NCBI RefSeq assembly: GCF_001422375.1
Contig: NZ_LMMU01000007.1
Span: 784,184-848,183 of the forward strand
Reading direction: 5' to 3'
Origin: Methylobacterium sp. Leaf99
GTDB lineage: Bacteria; Pseudomonadota; Alphaproteobacteria; Rhizobiales; Beijerinckiaceae
DNA length: 64,000 bases
Below are positions 18,134 to 27,261 of this stretch, piece after piece. A model generated the notes under the pieces. It was not told the origin of the DNA. It made no database searches and saw only the letters and a program-made list of their open reading frames with translations. The position numbers were made by a program, and so were the translations under genes. Numbering within the stretch: position 1 is the stretch's first letter; every line of letters begins with the position of its first letter.

Positions 18134-18361
18134 CGGGCCTCCGGCGTGCCCGACGCGGGGGGTGAGGCGGACGGTTCGATCATCGGGGCCTCGGCGCGGG
18201 TGACGGAGCACGCGGGCGTGCCGTCTTCCCTCAACGCCGCGCCGCCGGAGCGGTTGCGCCGCCTCGCGCCTCCGTGTGCAATGCAGCGCGGAACGGGCCG
18301 GAGGGGCTTACGTTGGCCGTTTCGAACACCCGCTCCCGATGCCGCTCCGGCAAGGCTCCCC

Positions 18362-19930
18362 ATGTCCCAGGATCGTTACGACGTCATCGTCATCGGCAGC
18401 GGTCCCGGCGGCGGTTCGCTGACGGCGCGTCTCGCCCGAACCGGCAAGCGCATCCTGCTCCTGGAGCGCGGCGACTACCTGCCCCGCTCGCAGGCGAACT
18501 GGAGCGCCAAGACCGTGTTCGTCGACGGCGCCTACCAGGCCAAGGAGACGTGGTACGGCGGCGACGGGCGCGCCTTCAGCCCGGCCCTGCACTACTATGT
18601 CGGGGGCAACTCGAAGGTCTACGGCGCGGCCCTGCTCCGGATGCGCGAGCGCGACTTCGAGGCCGTGCGCCACGTCGACGGCGTCTCCCCCGCCTGGCCC
18701 CTGGGCTACGACGCGTTCGAGCCGTACTACACGCAAGCCGAGCGCCTGTTCGCCGTCCACGGCAGCCGGGGCGAGGACCCCACCGAGCCGTGGGCGAGCG
18801 CGCCCTACGACCATCCCGCCGTCTCCCACGAGCCGCGCATCCAGCAGCTCTCGGACGATTGGGCGAAGCACGGCCTCCACCCGTTCCACCTGCCGCTGGG
18901 CATCAAGCTCGACGAGCGGAACGGCCGCCCGACGCCGACGAGCACCTGCATCCGCTGCGACGCCTTCGACGGGTTCCCCTGCCTCCTCAACGGCAAGGCC
19001 GACGCCCAGGTGATGACCGTCGACCCGACCCTCGCCGCCCACGACAACGTCACCCTCCTGGTCAACGCCTACGTCTCGCGCCTCGAGACGGATGCGTCGG
19101 GGCGCCGGGTCACCTCCGTCCACGTCACCCGCGACGGCGCGGAGGAACGCTACAGCGCCGACATCGTCGTGGTGGCGTGCGGGGCCCTGTCGTCGGCCCT
19201 GCTGCTCCTGCGCTCCCATTCCGATGCGCATCCGAACGGCCTCGCCAACGGCTCGGATCAGGTCGGACGCAACTACATGCGCCACAATATGTCGGTGCTG
19301 ATGGCGCTCTCCAAGGAACCCAACGACACGGTGTTCCAGAAGACCCTGGCGGTGTCGGACTACTACTTCGAATCGAAGGCCTGGGAGTATCCCATGGGCC
19401 TGATCCAGATGTGCGCCAAGACGCAGCCCGACCAGATCCGCGGCGAGGAATTCCCGAAATGGACCGGTTTCCTGCCCGACGCGCCGTTCGAGATGGTGGC
19501 GCGCCATTCCATGGATTTCTGGCTGCAGAGCGAGGACCTGCCGCATTCCGACAACCGGGTCAGCCTCGACCGGGACGGCCGTGTGATCCTCGACGTCAAG
19601 GAGACCAACCGCGCGGCCCACGACCGCCTGCGCGACACCCTGGAGGGCCTGCTGCAGCCGGCCGGCGCCTACACCTACCTGTTCGAGCGCTCCCTCTACC
19701 TCGGCAAGAACATCCCGCTCAGCGGCACCGCGCACCAGTCCGGCACCCTGCGCTTCGGCACCGATCCGCGATCCTCGGTGCTCGACCTCGACTGCCGGGC
19801 CCACGAGGTCGACAACCTCTACGTCACCGACGCGAGCTTCTTTCCCTCGATCAGTGCGGTGAACCCCACCCTCACCATCGTGGCGAACGCCCTGAGGGTG
19901 GCGGCGCACCTGGAGGAGCGCTTGGGCTGA
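18362..19930 (+). CDS. GMC family FAD-dependent oxidoreductase
   Basis: 522 aa from MSQDRYDVIVIGSGPGGGSL, with the FAD dinucleotide fold GSGPGGG, LLLERGDYL and a WYGGDGRAFSPALHYYVGGNSKVYGAAL block. The C-terminus has NLYVTDASFFPSISAVNPTLT, the GMC end motif. It oxidises an alcohol or aldose; the electron acceptor is not evident and no signal peptide is seen. It is divergent from the DoxX operon, across 228 bp that hold both promoters. A natural partner reaction would be making a lactone for the SMP-30 enzyme; this is inference. Confidence 0.88.
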   Translation: MSQDRYDVIVIGSGPGGGSLTARLARTGKRILLLERGDYLPRSQANWSAKTVFVDGAYQAKETWYGGDGRAFSPALHYYVGGNSKVYGAALLRMRERDFEAVRHVDGVSPAWPLGYDAFEPYYTQAERLFAVHGSRGEDPTEPWASAPYDHPAVSHEPRIQQLSDDWAKHGLHPFHLPLGIKLDERNGRPTPTSTCIRCDAFDGFPCLLNGKADAQVMTVDPTLAAHDNVTLLVNAYVSRLETDASGRRVTSVHVTRDGAEERYSADIVVVACGALSSALLLLRSHSDAHPNGLANGSDQVGRNYMRHNMSVLMALSKEPNDTVFQKTLAVSDYYFESKAWEYPMGLIQMCAKTQPDQIRGEEFPKWTGFLPDAPFEMVARHSMDFWLQSEDLPHSDNRVSLDRDGRVILDVKETNRAAHDRLRDTLEGLLQPAGAYTYLFERSLYLGKNIPLSGTAHQSGTLRFGTDPRSSVLDLDCRAHEVDNLYVTDASFFPSISAVNPTLTIVANALRVAAHLEERLG

Positions 19931-20095
19931 AGCTTGGACGCGCCCGCGTCCCGGGCGGCTCTTCGCAGCGACGGACCCGATGCGGGGCTCGACGGACACG
20001 CACCGCGCCGTCGTTCGCCGCCCGGCTGGCCTCGCCGAGGCGTTCTGACGTAAAGGCTCGGGTGACCCCGGCCCCTCCCCGCTCGGACGCGTTTC

Positions 20096-21190
20096 ATGAA
20101 GATCGACGGCCAGCCCTACCGCACCATCTTCCCCGATGCCGACGGCGTCTCCGTGCGGGTCATCGACCAGACCCGCCTGCCCTTCGCGTTCGAGCTGAAG
20201 CGGCTCGGCTCCATGCACGAGGCCGGCACCGCCATCCGCACCATGGTGGTGCGCGGCGCGCCCCTCATCGGCGTCGCGGCGGCCTACGGCCTGGCCATGG
20301 GCTTGACCGAGGATTCCTCGGATGCCGGCATCGAGCGGGCGGTGGAGTTTCTGGCTGACACCCGTCCGACGGCGATCAACCTGCGCTGGGCCCTCGACCG
20401 GGTCGCGGCCAAGCTCCGCACCGTCCCGGACGTCGAGCGCGCCGCCTTCGCCTTCGCCGAGGCCGGGCGCATCGCCGAGGAGGACGTGGAGAGCTGCCAC
20501 GCCATCGGCGTGCACGGCGCGAAGATCCTCGCCGACCTCCACGCCGGGACGGGCCGGACCGTCAACGTCCTGACCCATTGCAACGCCGGCTGGCTCGCCA
20601 CCGTCGATTGGGGCACGGCCCTCGCGCCCATCTACGTCGCCCACGATGCCGGCGTGCCGGTCCACGTCTTCGTCGACGAGACCCGGCCGCGCAACCAGGG
20701 CGCGGCCCTCACCGCCTTCGAGCTCAACGCCCACGGCGTGCCCCACACGGTCATCGCCGACAATGCCGGCGGCCACCTCATGCAGCACGGCCGCATCGAC
20801 CTCTGCCTCGTCGGCTCGGACCGCACCACGGCGTCCGGCGACGTCTGCAACAAGATCGGCACCTATCTGAAGGCGCTTGCCGCGTCCGACAACCGGGTGC
20901 CGTTCTACGCCGCCCTGCCGTTCTCGACCATCGACTGGACCCTCGACGACGGCGTGGCGCAGATCCCCATCGAGGAGCGCGACGGCCGCGAGGTCTCGCA
21001 CCTCACCGGCCGCCTGCCCGACGGCGCCTTCGCCACCATCGAGGTGGTCTCGCCCGGCAGCCCCGTGGCGAACCCGGCCTTCGACGTGACCCCGGCCCGG
21101 CTGGTGACGGGCATCATCACCGAGCGGGGGGTGGCGACGGCGAGCGCGGACGGGTTGCTGTCGCTGTACCCGGAGCGACGGGCGAACTGA
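20096..21190 (+). CDS. mtnA: S-methyl-5-thioribose-1-phosphate isomerase
   Basis: 364 aa. Converts methylthioribose-1-phosphate to methylthioribulose-1-phosphate in methionine salvage. The eIF2B-like fold is clear: [43 protein letters not shown] with the catalytic Cys at 162, and [19 protein letters not shown] with the catalytic Asp at 242 (B. subtilis Cys160 and Asp240). Translation begins at [17 protein letters not shown]. No other mtn gene is adjacent. The AT-rich island begins right after the stop. Confidence 0.96.
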   Translation: MKIDGQPYRTIFPDADGVSVRVIDQTRLPFAFELKRLGSMHEAGTAIRTMVVRGAPLIGVAAAYGLAMGLTEDSSDAGIERAVEFLADTRPTAINLRWALDRVAAKLRTVPDVERAAFAFAEAGRIAEEDVESCHAIGVHGAKILADLHAGTGRTVNVLTHCNAGWLATVDWGTALAPIYVAHDAGVPVHVFVDETRPRNQGAALTAFELNAHGVPHTVIADNAGGHLMQHGRIDLCLVGSDRTTASGDVCNKIGTYLKALAASDNRVPFYAALPFSTIDWTLDDGVAQIPIEERDGREVSHLTGRLPDGAFATIEVVSPGSPVANPAFDVTPARLVTGIITERGVATASADGLLSLYPERRAN

Positions 21191-21354
21191 TCCAAATCTT
21201 TGTCATTCCATGAAAACAGAATTTTAAATCGGGAGTAGGAAATTTCCAGACTCTCTTAATTTACGAGTTGAGTTCGCCGTTCAGTTGATACACTCTAGAG
21301 CTGCTCCCGCTGTCTTTGGACGGTATGTTAAGCTGCTGCAGGTTATTCAGTATA

Positions 21355-22917
21355 ATGGTTGACCAAGTCAAATTGAACCGCTTGCGAGAGGTTATTACTG
21401 AGAATCTCCGAGTTCAAAGGGGTAGCGATGAAATAGACTATGTCAATGTCGGAACTGCTCTGCAGGATGCTTGTTCAAAGCAAAATCATGCAATCTTCGC
21501 ATGACGAGGATGCGGGAAAACTTTACTATTACATCAATCAAGTCGGAGTCTAAAATTAGACACCAAATCGGTATATCTTAATTGTGAAGATTTCAAAAAG
21601 CACACGTTCCCGAATGTTTTAATTGAAATTCTTTCGGCTGTTTTTCGTGAAATAAACCGTAATCTTAGCGGCTGGTTCGGGCGGAAGCGGCAGTCTAAGA
21701 TTATTATTGAAAATATCATCGCTAAACTTAATGATCTTCAAAAAGCAGCAGATACTCATGATGCGGACATTAAAAAGAAAAATCAGAACGAAATCAGCAC
21801 AGGTTTAGAAGTCTCATCGGGCGTAGACGTCGATAAACTCAACCTCAAATTTGGCGCAAAAGACGAGGCAAAATCAAAGGTAGAAATTGAGCAGTCTTTT
21901 AAGATTCACCGAGAAAAGCTTCAAGAGTTAGACCAATGGCTTCCAAGACTCAAAGAAAGCATAAGAGAATTTTTCAATGCCTCGCCAAAAACCAAGGGTA
22001 TAATAATTCATATTGATGATCTATATCACCTTAAGAGGACAGATCAAGCATTTGTCGTAGACTATATTCACCGCTTATGTAAGGATGTGCCTCTATTTTT
22101 CAAAATTGCGACGCTTCGTCATGCATCGACACTATATGCGGATCGTGACGGTCAGCCCATTGGCATACAAGAGCGCCACGATTTTCAACCCATCAACATT
22201 GACTACACATTCAGCGATTTCAAAAAAACCGCAAACCAAAATTGGCAAATACTAGAACAATTTGGGGCAAAAGCTGGCCTTTCAAAGGCTGAGGTTCAAT
22301 CATTATTCAAAGGCGAAGGCTTCGATAGACTAATTATGGCAGGCGGAGGTGTTCCTCGAGATGTTCTCTCTTTGTTTTTAGAAGCTCTCTCGACAGTTAA
22401 TGCAGGTGACGGAAACAAAATCGGAAAAGACGACATTCGTGTAATGTCGAGATCGAATTTCGAAAGAAAAATTGACGAGTTGAAGCAGGACTCCAAAGGA
22501 GACGAACAAGATGATCTACTCAAAGGAATTTATATTATTCGAGAGTTTTGCTTAGAGAAAAAGACAAATTTATTTCTTGTTCAAGAGCGTATGCTGCAAC
22601 AAAATGATGAATGGCGAGCGCTTTTCAATAGATTGCTTGATTACAGGATAGTCCATAATTGTGCTACAGCCTTAACTCATAAATCCCAAGAGGGTACATA
22701 CCAAGCTTTTGCAATAGATATTGGCTCATATGCACATTTCCGAAAACTACAAGATCGGTTTAACGAAATTGACGTGGCCGAGAATGGCGTCAAAGAAAAA
22801 ATGCGATCCTCGCCGATATTAGACGCCGCAAAGTTGAATATGATGTTCAAATCGGCGCCGGAAAATGCAGAATCTATACTACTGCAAACAGACGACATCA
22901 AAATATCGCCAAATTAG
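21355..22917 (+). pseudogene. AAA-type (ORC/CDC6-like) ATPase interrupted by one in-frame TGA
   Basis: From ATG 21355 to the stop at 22917 the frame is open for 520 codons except one TGA at 21502-21504. The TGA falls in the P-loop: NHAIFA, stop, RGCGKTLLLH, where homologous P-loops read GRRGxGKT. A Walker B strand, KGIIIHIDDLYHL, lies about 170 codons later, followed by a helical C-terminal half. A charged coiled-coil-like stretch (about residues 120-200) lies between. No ATG/GTG/TTG follows the TGA before GTG 22087, so a restart would lose the whole ATPase core. TGA followed by C is a readthrough-prone context, so recoding is not excluded. Codon use is AT-rich and unlike the neighbours, suggesting transfer. 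Confidence 0.8.
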
Positions 22918-22928
22918 CAGAAATTTTG

Positions 22929-23924
22929 TTAAAGATTGCTCGCCCACTGCCAGAACACCGACCCGGTGAACTCAAAAACCTTCGTGCCGTGCTGGTTCAC
23001 GGCCTCGTTGTGGTGGGTGGCGACGCCCCAGCCCGGGCGCGAGGTCGATTGGCGCTTCTCGGTGAGGGCGCAGGTGTAGCGCAGGGTGTCGCCGGCATAG
23101 ACCGGGGCGAGCCAGCGCAGGTCGCGGAACCCCGGCGAGGGCCCGAGCTGCGGCACGGGTCCGGAGGCCGCCGTCAGGGCGATGTCGCGCTGCCGGGTGA
23201 TGTGGAGGCGCTTCATCCACACGGCCGCCGTGTGCCAGCCCGAGGCGCACAGGGCCCCGAAATGGCTCGTTCGCGCAGCCTCCGCGTCGAGGTGGAAGCT
23301 CTGGGGATCGTAGGCGCGGGCGAAGGCGGTGATGCCCTCGGCGGTGAAGACGTGCCGGCCGAGGTCGCGCGGGGCGCCGATGACGGCGTCCTTGAGGAAC
23401 AGCAGGCGTTCGGCGTCGGTGCCCTCGGTGACGGGCACGGGGTGGCTGAGGTCGACGGCGCGGGGCGGCAGGGGCGCCGCGTCCCGGCGCGGGAACATCA
23501 CCGAGAAGGCCTGGCTCATCACCGCCTCGTCGCGGCCGTTGAGCAGGGTCATGGCGAAGCGCACGAAGCCGCGATCGGGCTTCGTGTTCGAGGCCCGGCA
23601 GCTCTCGACCTTCACGGAGATGCGCAGGGTGTCGCCCGGCACCACCGGGCGCAGCCAGCGCAGCTGCATCACGCCCGGCGAACCCATGGAGGTCGCCCCC
23701 CGGAAAACGTCCTTCTGCAGAAGACGCATGCCGAAGCCGGCGCTCTGCCAGCCCGAGCCGATGAGGTGGCCGACGAAGGTCGCCTCCGCCGCCGCCTCGT
23801 CGAGGTGGAACGGCTGCGGGTCGAACTCGGCCGCGAAGGCGACGAGCTCGTCCCGCGTCACGGTGATCGGCCCGCCCGCGATGACGGTGCCGGGCAAAAA
23901 GTCCTCGAAGGCGATGCCGGTCAT
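22929..23924 (-). CDS. MaoC-like double hot-dog dehydratase
   Basis: 331 aa from MTGIAFEDFLPGTVIAGGPI. Two MaoC/hydratase hot-dog repeats: DPQPFHLDEAAAEATFVGHLIGSGW (residues about 35-60) and DPQSFHLDAEAARTSHFGALCASGW (about 205-230), each with the D-H-like active-site pattern. It probably acts on an acyl-CoA or acyl thioester. The gene follows ychF by 9 bp on the same strand, a common pairing in these bacteria. It ends 11 bp from the convergent interrupted ATPase gene. Confidence 0.9.
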   Translation of the reverse strand: MTGIAFEDFLPGTVIAGGPITVTRDELVAFAAEFDPQPFHLDEAAAEATFVGHLIGSGWQSAGFGMRLLQKDVFRGATSMGSPGVMQLRWLRPVVPGDTLRISVKVESCRASNTKPDRGFVRFAMTLLNGRDEAVMSQAFSVMFPRRDAAPLPPRAVDLSHPVPVTEGTDAERLLFLKDAVIGAPRDLGRHVFTAEGITAFARAYDPQSFHLDAEAARTSHFGALCASGWHTAAVWMKRLHITRQRDIALTAASGPVPQLGPSPGFRDLRWLAPVYAGDTLRYTCALTEKRQSTSRPGWGVATHHNEAVNQHGTKVFEFTGSVFWQWASNL

Positions 23925-23932
23925 GCGCGCAC

Positions 23933-25030
23933 TCAGTTGGCGAAGCGGAAATGCAGCACGTCGCCGTCCTGGACCACGTACTCCTTGCCCTCGAGGCGGA
24001 ACTTCCCGGCCTCCTTGGCGCCGCTCTCGCCCTTGAGCGCCGTGTAATCGGCGAACGCGATGGTCTCGGCCCGGATGAAGCCTTTTTCGAAATCCGTGTG
24101 GATGACGCCGGCGGCGGCGGGGGCGCGGGTGCCCTTCTCGATGGTCCAGGCGCGGGCCTCCTTCGGGCCCACGGTGAAGTAGGTGATGAGGCCCAGAAGC
24201 TCGTAGCCGGCGCGGATGACGCGGTTGAGGCCGGGTTCGGCCAGCCCCACGGCCTCGAGGAAATCGCCCTGGTCGGCCTGCGGCATCACGGCGATCTCGC
24301 TCTCGATCTTGGCCGAGACCACCACGGCCTTGGCGCCCTCGGCCTTGGCCTGGGCCAGCACCGCCTCCGAATAGGCGTTGCCCTTGTCGGCGTCGCCCTC
24401 GTCGACGTTGCAGACGTAGAGGACGGGCTTGGCCGTCATCAGGCCGAGGGTCTGGAACAGGGCCTCCTCCTCGGGCTTGCGGGGCACGAGGCGGGCCGGC
24501 TTGCCCTCGCGCAGGAGCGGCAGGGCGCGGTTGACGAGGTCGAGGACCTCCTTCGCCTCCTTGTCGGCGCCCTTGGCCTTCTTCTCCAGGGCGAACAGGC
24601 GCTTCTCCAGGCTGTCGAGGTCGGCGAGCATGAGCTCGGTCTCGATGGTCTCGATATCGGCCTTGGGATCGACCTTGCCTTCCACGTGGGTGACGTCGCC
24701 GTCGGTGAAGCACCGCACCACGTGGGCGATGGCGTCGACCTCGCGGATGTTGGCGAGGAACTGGTTGCCGAGGCCCTCGCCCTTCGAGGCGCCGCGCACC
24801 AGCCCGGCGATGTCGACGAAGGTGAGCCGGGTCGGGATGATCTCCTTCGAGGCGGCGATCTTCGCCAGATCGTCGAGGCGCGCATCCGGCACCGCCACCT
24901 CGCCGACATTCGGCTCGATGGTGCAGAACGGATAGTTGGCCGCCTGCGCCGCCGCCGTCTGCGTCAGCGCGTTGAAGAGGGTCGACTTGCCGACGTTCGG
25001 CAGGCCGACGATACCGCATTTGAAGCCCAT
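23933..25030 (-). CDS. ychF: Redox-regulated ATPase YchF
   Basis: 365 aa OBG-family P-loop ATPase with GLPNVGKSTLFNALTQTAAA, DIAGLVRGASKGEGLGNQFL and a C-terminal TGS domain (LLGLITYFTVGPKEARAWTI). It binds ribosomes and is linked to stress adaptation. It is the start of the ychF-maoC pair; the upstream TA toxin gene ends 20 bp before its start, so ychF may be transcribed from the TA promoters as well as its own. Confidence 0.97.
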   Translation of the reverse strand: MGFKCGIVGLPNVGKSTLFNALTQTAAAQAANYPFCTIEPNVGEVAVPDARLDDLAKIAASKEIIPTRLTFVDIAGLVRGASKGEGLGNQFLANIREVDAIAHVVRCFTDGDVTHVEGKVDPKADIETIETELMLADLDSLEKRLFALEKKAKGADKEAKEVLDLVNRALPLLREGKPARLVPRKPEEEALFQTLGLMTAKPVLYVCNVDEGDADKGNAYSEAVLAQAKAEGAKAVVVSAKIESEIAVMPQADQGDFLEAVGLAEPGLNRVIRAGYELLGLITYFTVGPKEARAWTIEKGTRAPAAAGVIHTDFEKGFIRAETIAFADYTALKGESGAKEAGKFRLEGKEYVVQDGDVLHFRFAN

Positions 25031-25050
25031 GGGTCTGTCCTAATGCTCGC

Positions 25051-25500
25051 CTAATGCTCGGTCATGACGGCCTCGGGGCCGACGGTGAAAGGGTTGAGGA
25101 TGGTCGTTCCGCGGACCGTTCTGCCGTGCTGGTAATCCTCCGACAGGAGGTAGCGGCACCCGGCTCGGATCGCGGCGGCGAGGATCACGCAGTCCCACCA
25201 TTGGAAGGTGGTCTCCTTCCGGATCTTCCACGCCTGCGCGATGAGGTCGAGATCGGTGGCGCCGTGCGAGAAGGGTTGAAGGGCGGCGGTCATGCGCTGC
25301 ATCTCTCCCTCGTCCAGGCCGACCTTGCCCCGCAGGATGGCGTTGTGGAGCTCGCCGAGAATCTGCGGACTGACGATCAGGGCGTCGCGATGCGCGAGCA
25401 TCGCGAGCCAATGCGCGGCCGCCCTCTGCTTGTCGGGGTAACGATCGTCGCGGGCGTAGAGGAGGACGTTCGTATCGACGAAGACCAGCTCAGTCGTCAT
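25051..25500 (-). CDS. PIN-domain toxin (VapC-like), module 1
   Basis: 149 aa. The acidic residues of a PIN nuclease are present: FVDTNVLLYARD, ILGELHNAIL, WWDCVILAAAI and LLSEDYQHG. Likely an endoribonuclease that cleaves tRNA or rRNA when its antitoxin is lost. Its start overlaps the antitoxin stop by 11 nt, a coupled TA arrangement. It is a relative of the toxin at 25809-26255, with the same WWD and SED motifs. Confidence 0.9.
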   Translation of the reverse strand: MTTELVFVDTNVLLYARDDRYPDKQRAAAHWLAMLAHRDALIVSPQILGELHNAILRGKVGLDEGEMQRMTAALQPFSHGATDLDLIAQAWKIRKETTFQWWDCVILAAAIRAGCRYLLSEDYQHGRTVRGTTILNPFTVGPEAVMTEH

Positions 25501-25723
25501 CGTAGAGCTGCGCCGTCGTCGGGGCCTTCCCGTTCTCGTCCAGCACGTGAAGCGGCGGCCCGGCCAGGAAGAGGTCGAGCGCCTCGCGCTGGGTCAGGGG
25601 CCGGCCCACCCGCTGCTCCACGGCCTCGGCGACGAATTTCGACAGGCTCTTGCCGTCCCGCGCGGCCGCGACCCGCGCCCGCTGCAACAGCGCCTCGCTC
25701 ATGGTCACGGTCACGTTCTTCAT
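25490..25723 (-). CDS. RHH-type antitoxin (DUF6364-like), module 1
   Basis: 77 aa from MKNVTVTMSEALLQRARVAA, a ribbon-helix-helix N-terminus followed by a helix (SLSKFVAEAVEQRVGR) that dimerises and binds DNA. The C-terminal part (LFLAGPPLHVLDENGK, ending YDDD) should bind the toxin. It overlaps the toxin start by 11 nt. Upstream lies the ACACG repeat operator at 25745-25776. A longer open frame to 25885 is not used because the operator lies within it. Confidence 0.88.
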   Translation of the reverse strand: MKNVTVTMSEALLQRARVAAARDGKSLSKFVAEAVEQRVGRPLTQREALDLFLAGPPLHVLDENGKAPTTAQLYDDD

Positions 25724-25744
25724 CGCTGCCTCCGCATCGCCCCC

Positions 25745-25776
25745 GATATCGTGTCCCCGTGTTTTCGTGTCAATTC
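25745..25776 (-). promoter_or_regulatory. TA promoter/operator with ACACG iterons, copy 1
   Basis: On the minus strand: TTGACA at the -35 position, then three ACACG units at 8-bp spacing, ending in GATATC. The 32-bp block is 31/32 identical to 26495-26526. The -10 is weak (GATATC or TATCGG). An RHH antitoxin could bind the ACACG repeats for autorepression; this is inference. Confidence 0.7.
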
Positions 25777-25808
25777 CTGACTGAACGACGCCCGTGATTG
25801 CGTGTCCG

Positions 25809-26255
25809 TCAGGTGAGGGCCAGCGTGGCGCCGGCGTGAGGTGTGAAGGGATCGACGATGGTGAGCGTGTCGAAGGTCTGGCCATCGCCCAGATCCTCCG
25901 ACACGAAGTACCGGCATCCGGCCTGGAGCGCCGAGGCCACGGCGAGACTGTCCCACCACGATAGGCGGTACCGTGCCTCGACGGCGATCGCCGCCCGGTG
26001 GGTCTGGGCGTCGAGGGGCGCCGTGCAGGCCGGATACAGGGTCGCGAGATAGGAGGCCGCCTCGAGGGCCGACACGAGCCGCCGCTTATGCACGAGGACG
26101 GCGTAGCACTCGTTCAGGATCTGGGGGCTGATCACCATCCGGCCCTGCCCGAAGGCCCGCTTCAACAGGTGCGCGCTCGCCGCCCGCTTCGTCGTGTCCC
26201 TCGGGTCCATTCCGTAGACCAGCAGGTTCGTGTCGAAGAACAGCCGGTCGGTCAT
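25809..26255 (-). CDS. PIN-domain toxin (VapC-like), module 2
   Basis: 148 aa from MTDRLFFDTNLLVYGMDPRD. The four acidic PIN positions are intact (FDTN, LNECYAVL, WWDSLAVASAL, VSEDLGDG). The gene begins inside the antitoxin frame, overlapping it by 170 nt rather than the usual few bases. It is arranged in the same direction as module 1, 85 bp upstream of its antitoxin. Confidence 0.9.
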   Translation of the reverse strand: MTDRLFFDTNLLVYGMDPRDTTKRAASAHLLKRAFGQGRMVISPQILNECYAVLVHKRRLVSALEAASYLATLYPACTAPLDAQTHRAAIAVEARYRLSWWDSLAVASALQAGCRYFVSEDLGDGQTFDTLTIVDPFTPHAGATLALT

Positions 26256-26472
26256 ACAGCGCCTCACGTAACGGCAGATTCTCGGCGACGCCCGGCCATC
26301 CGGGGCCGTCGAGGAACGCGCTGAAAGCCGCCAACTGGTCGGCCGCGTCCGGCGCCCGGCGCTCGACGAGGGCCTCACTGACGAAGCGCGACAGGCTCTG
26401 CCCGCGCTTGGCCGCCTCGACGCGGGCCCAAGCGAAGAGATCGTCTTCGAGGGTAATGGTGAGGTTCTTCAT
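26086..26472 (-). CDS. RHH-type antitoxin with run-on C-terminus, module 2
   Basis: 128 aa as read from MKNLTITLEDDLFAWARVEA. The first 72 or so residues parallel module 1: an RHH N-terminus, SLSRFVSEALVERRA, and a toxin-binding part ending REALYDR. At this point module 1 stops, but here the frame continues 56 codons through the toxin gene in another frame, giving an Arg/Pro-rich tail. A lost stop codon or a small indel near 26255 would explain this. Whether the run-on antitoxin still neutralises its toxin is unknown. Confidence 0.75.
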   Translation of the reverse strand: MKNLTITLEDDLFAWARVEAAKRGQSLSRFVSEALVERRAPDAADQLAAFSAFLDGPGWPGVAENLPLREALYDRPAVLRHEPAGLRNGPEGHDEAGGERAPVEAGLRAGPDGDQPPDPERVLRRPRA

Positions 26473-26494
26473 GGCCGATCCTCGCGAGACCCGA

Positions 26495-26526
26495 GATATC
26501 CTGTCCCCGTGTTTTCGTGTCAATTC
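26495..26526 (-). promoter_or_regulatory. TA promoter/operator with ACACG iterons, copy 2
   Basis: Second copy of the TTGACA plus ACACG-repeat block, differing from copy 1 at one base (third unit ACAGG). It is 22 bp before the antitoxin ATG and lies against the stop of pth at 26533. Identity of the two blocks suggests the TA cassettes arose by tandem duplication including the promoter. Confidence 0.7.
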
Positions 26527-26532
26527 TCGAAC

Positions 26533-27159
26533 TCAACCGGGCTTGCCCGACCCGGCCCCCTCGCCGACGCCCTTGACGTCGTCCCAGCCGCGCCCCGCCA
26601 TGGCGAGGTGGACCTTGTTCTGGAAGCTCGCATCCTCGCCGGCCGCGAGCAGCGCGATGTGGTCGGCGATGGCGCGGTCGAGGTCGTCGACCCAGGCGCC
26701 CTCGCCCTTGCCGAAATCGTTGAGCACGTAGGCGTGGACCAGGGCCTTGTCGCCCGGATGGCCGATGCCGAGGCGGACCCGGCGATAGTCGTTGCCGCAC
26801 TGGGCCGTGATCGAGCGCAGGCCGTTATGCCCGGCATTGCCGCCACCGAGCTTCACCCGGAGCTTGGCCGGGGCGAGATCGAGCTCGTCGTGGAGCACGA
26901 TGACGTCGGCCAGCGCGATCTTGTAGAAGCGCTGCGCTTCCGCGACCGAGCGGCCGGACTCGTTCATGAAGGTCTGGGGCTTCAGGAGGATCGCGCGCTC
27001 GGGGCCAAGAGCCACCTCGGCGATCTCGCCCTGGAACTTCTTCCGCCACGGCCCGGCGCGATGGACGCGCGCGATCTCGTCGACGGCCAGGAAACCGATG
27101 TTGTGGCGGTTGCGGGCGTAGCGGGAGCCGGGATTGCCGAGGCCGACGATCAGGCGCAT
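26533..27159 (-). CDS. pth: Peptidyl-tRNA hydrolase
   Basis: 208 aa. Releases peptides from peptidyl-t[23 protein letters not shown] carries the conserved Asn and catalytic His, [12 protein letters not shown] carries the Asp, and [12 protein letters not shown] and [10 protein letters not shown] are family blocks. The C-terminus is slightly extended and Gly-rich. It follows rplY and normally precedes ychF; here two TA modules separate them. Confidence 0.97.
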   Translation of the reverse strand: MRLIVGLGNPGSRYARNRHNIGFLAVDEIARVHRAGPWRKKFQGEIAEVALGPERAILLKPQTFMNESGRSVAEAQRFYKIALADVIVLHDELDLAPAKLRVKLGGGNAGHNGLRSITAQCGNDYRRVRLGIGHPGDKALVHAYVLNDFGKGEGAWVDDLDRAIADHIALLAAGEDASFQNKVHLAMAGRGWDDVKGVGEGAGSGKPG

Positions 27160-27200
27160 GGCGCGAATGTTCCTGCCGGAAGGGGGGCCTGGAAACGGGA

Positions 27201-27226
27201 ATGCCCCGGCCTGACGGCCGGGGCAT
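27201..27226 (-). terminator. Perfect 11-bp hairpin after rplY
   Basis: ATGCCCCGGCC / TGAC / GGCCGGGGCAT, a perfect 11-bp stem with a 4-nt loop, 35 bp after the rplY stop. On the minus strand it is followed only by TCCCGTTTCC, a weak U-run, so it may attenuate rather than end transcription into pth. Confidence 0.65.
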
Positions 27227-27261
27227 CCTCAGGGACGTGAAACCGGGGGGTGCCCCGGGTC

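Noticed and set aside
22087..22917. Independent 276-aa gene starting at GTG 22087
   Set aside because: It is the in-frame C-terminal part of the interrupted ATPase; no Shine-Dalgarno precedes the GTG and the frame is continuous with upstream ATPase motifs.
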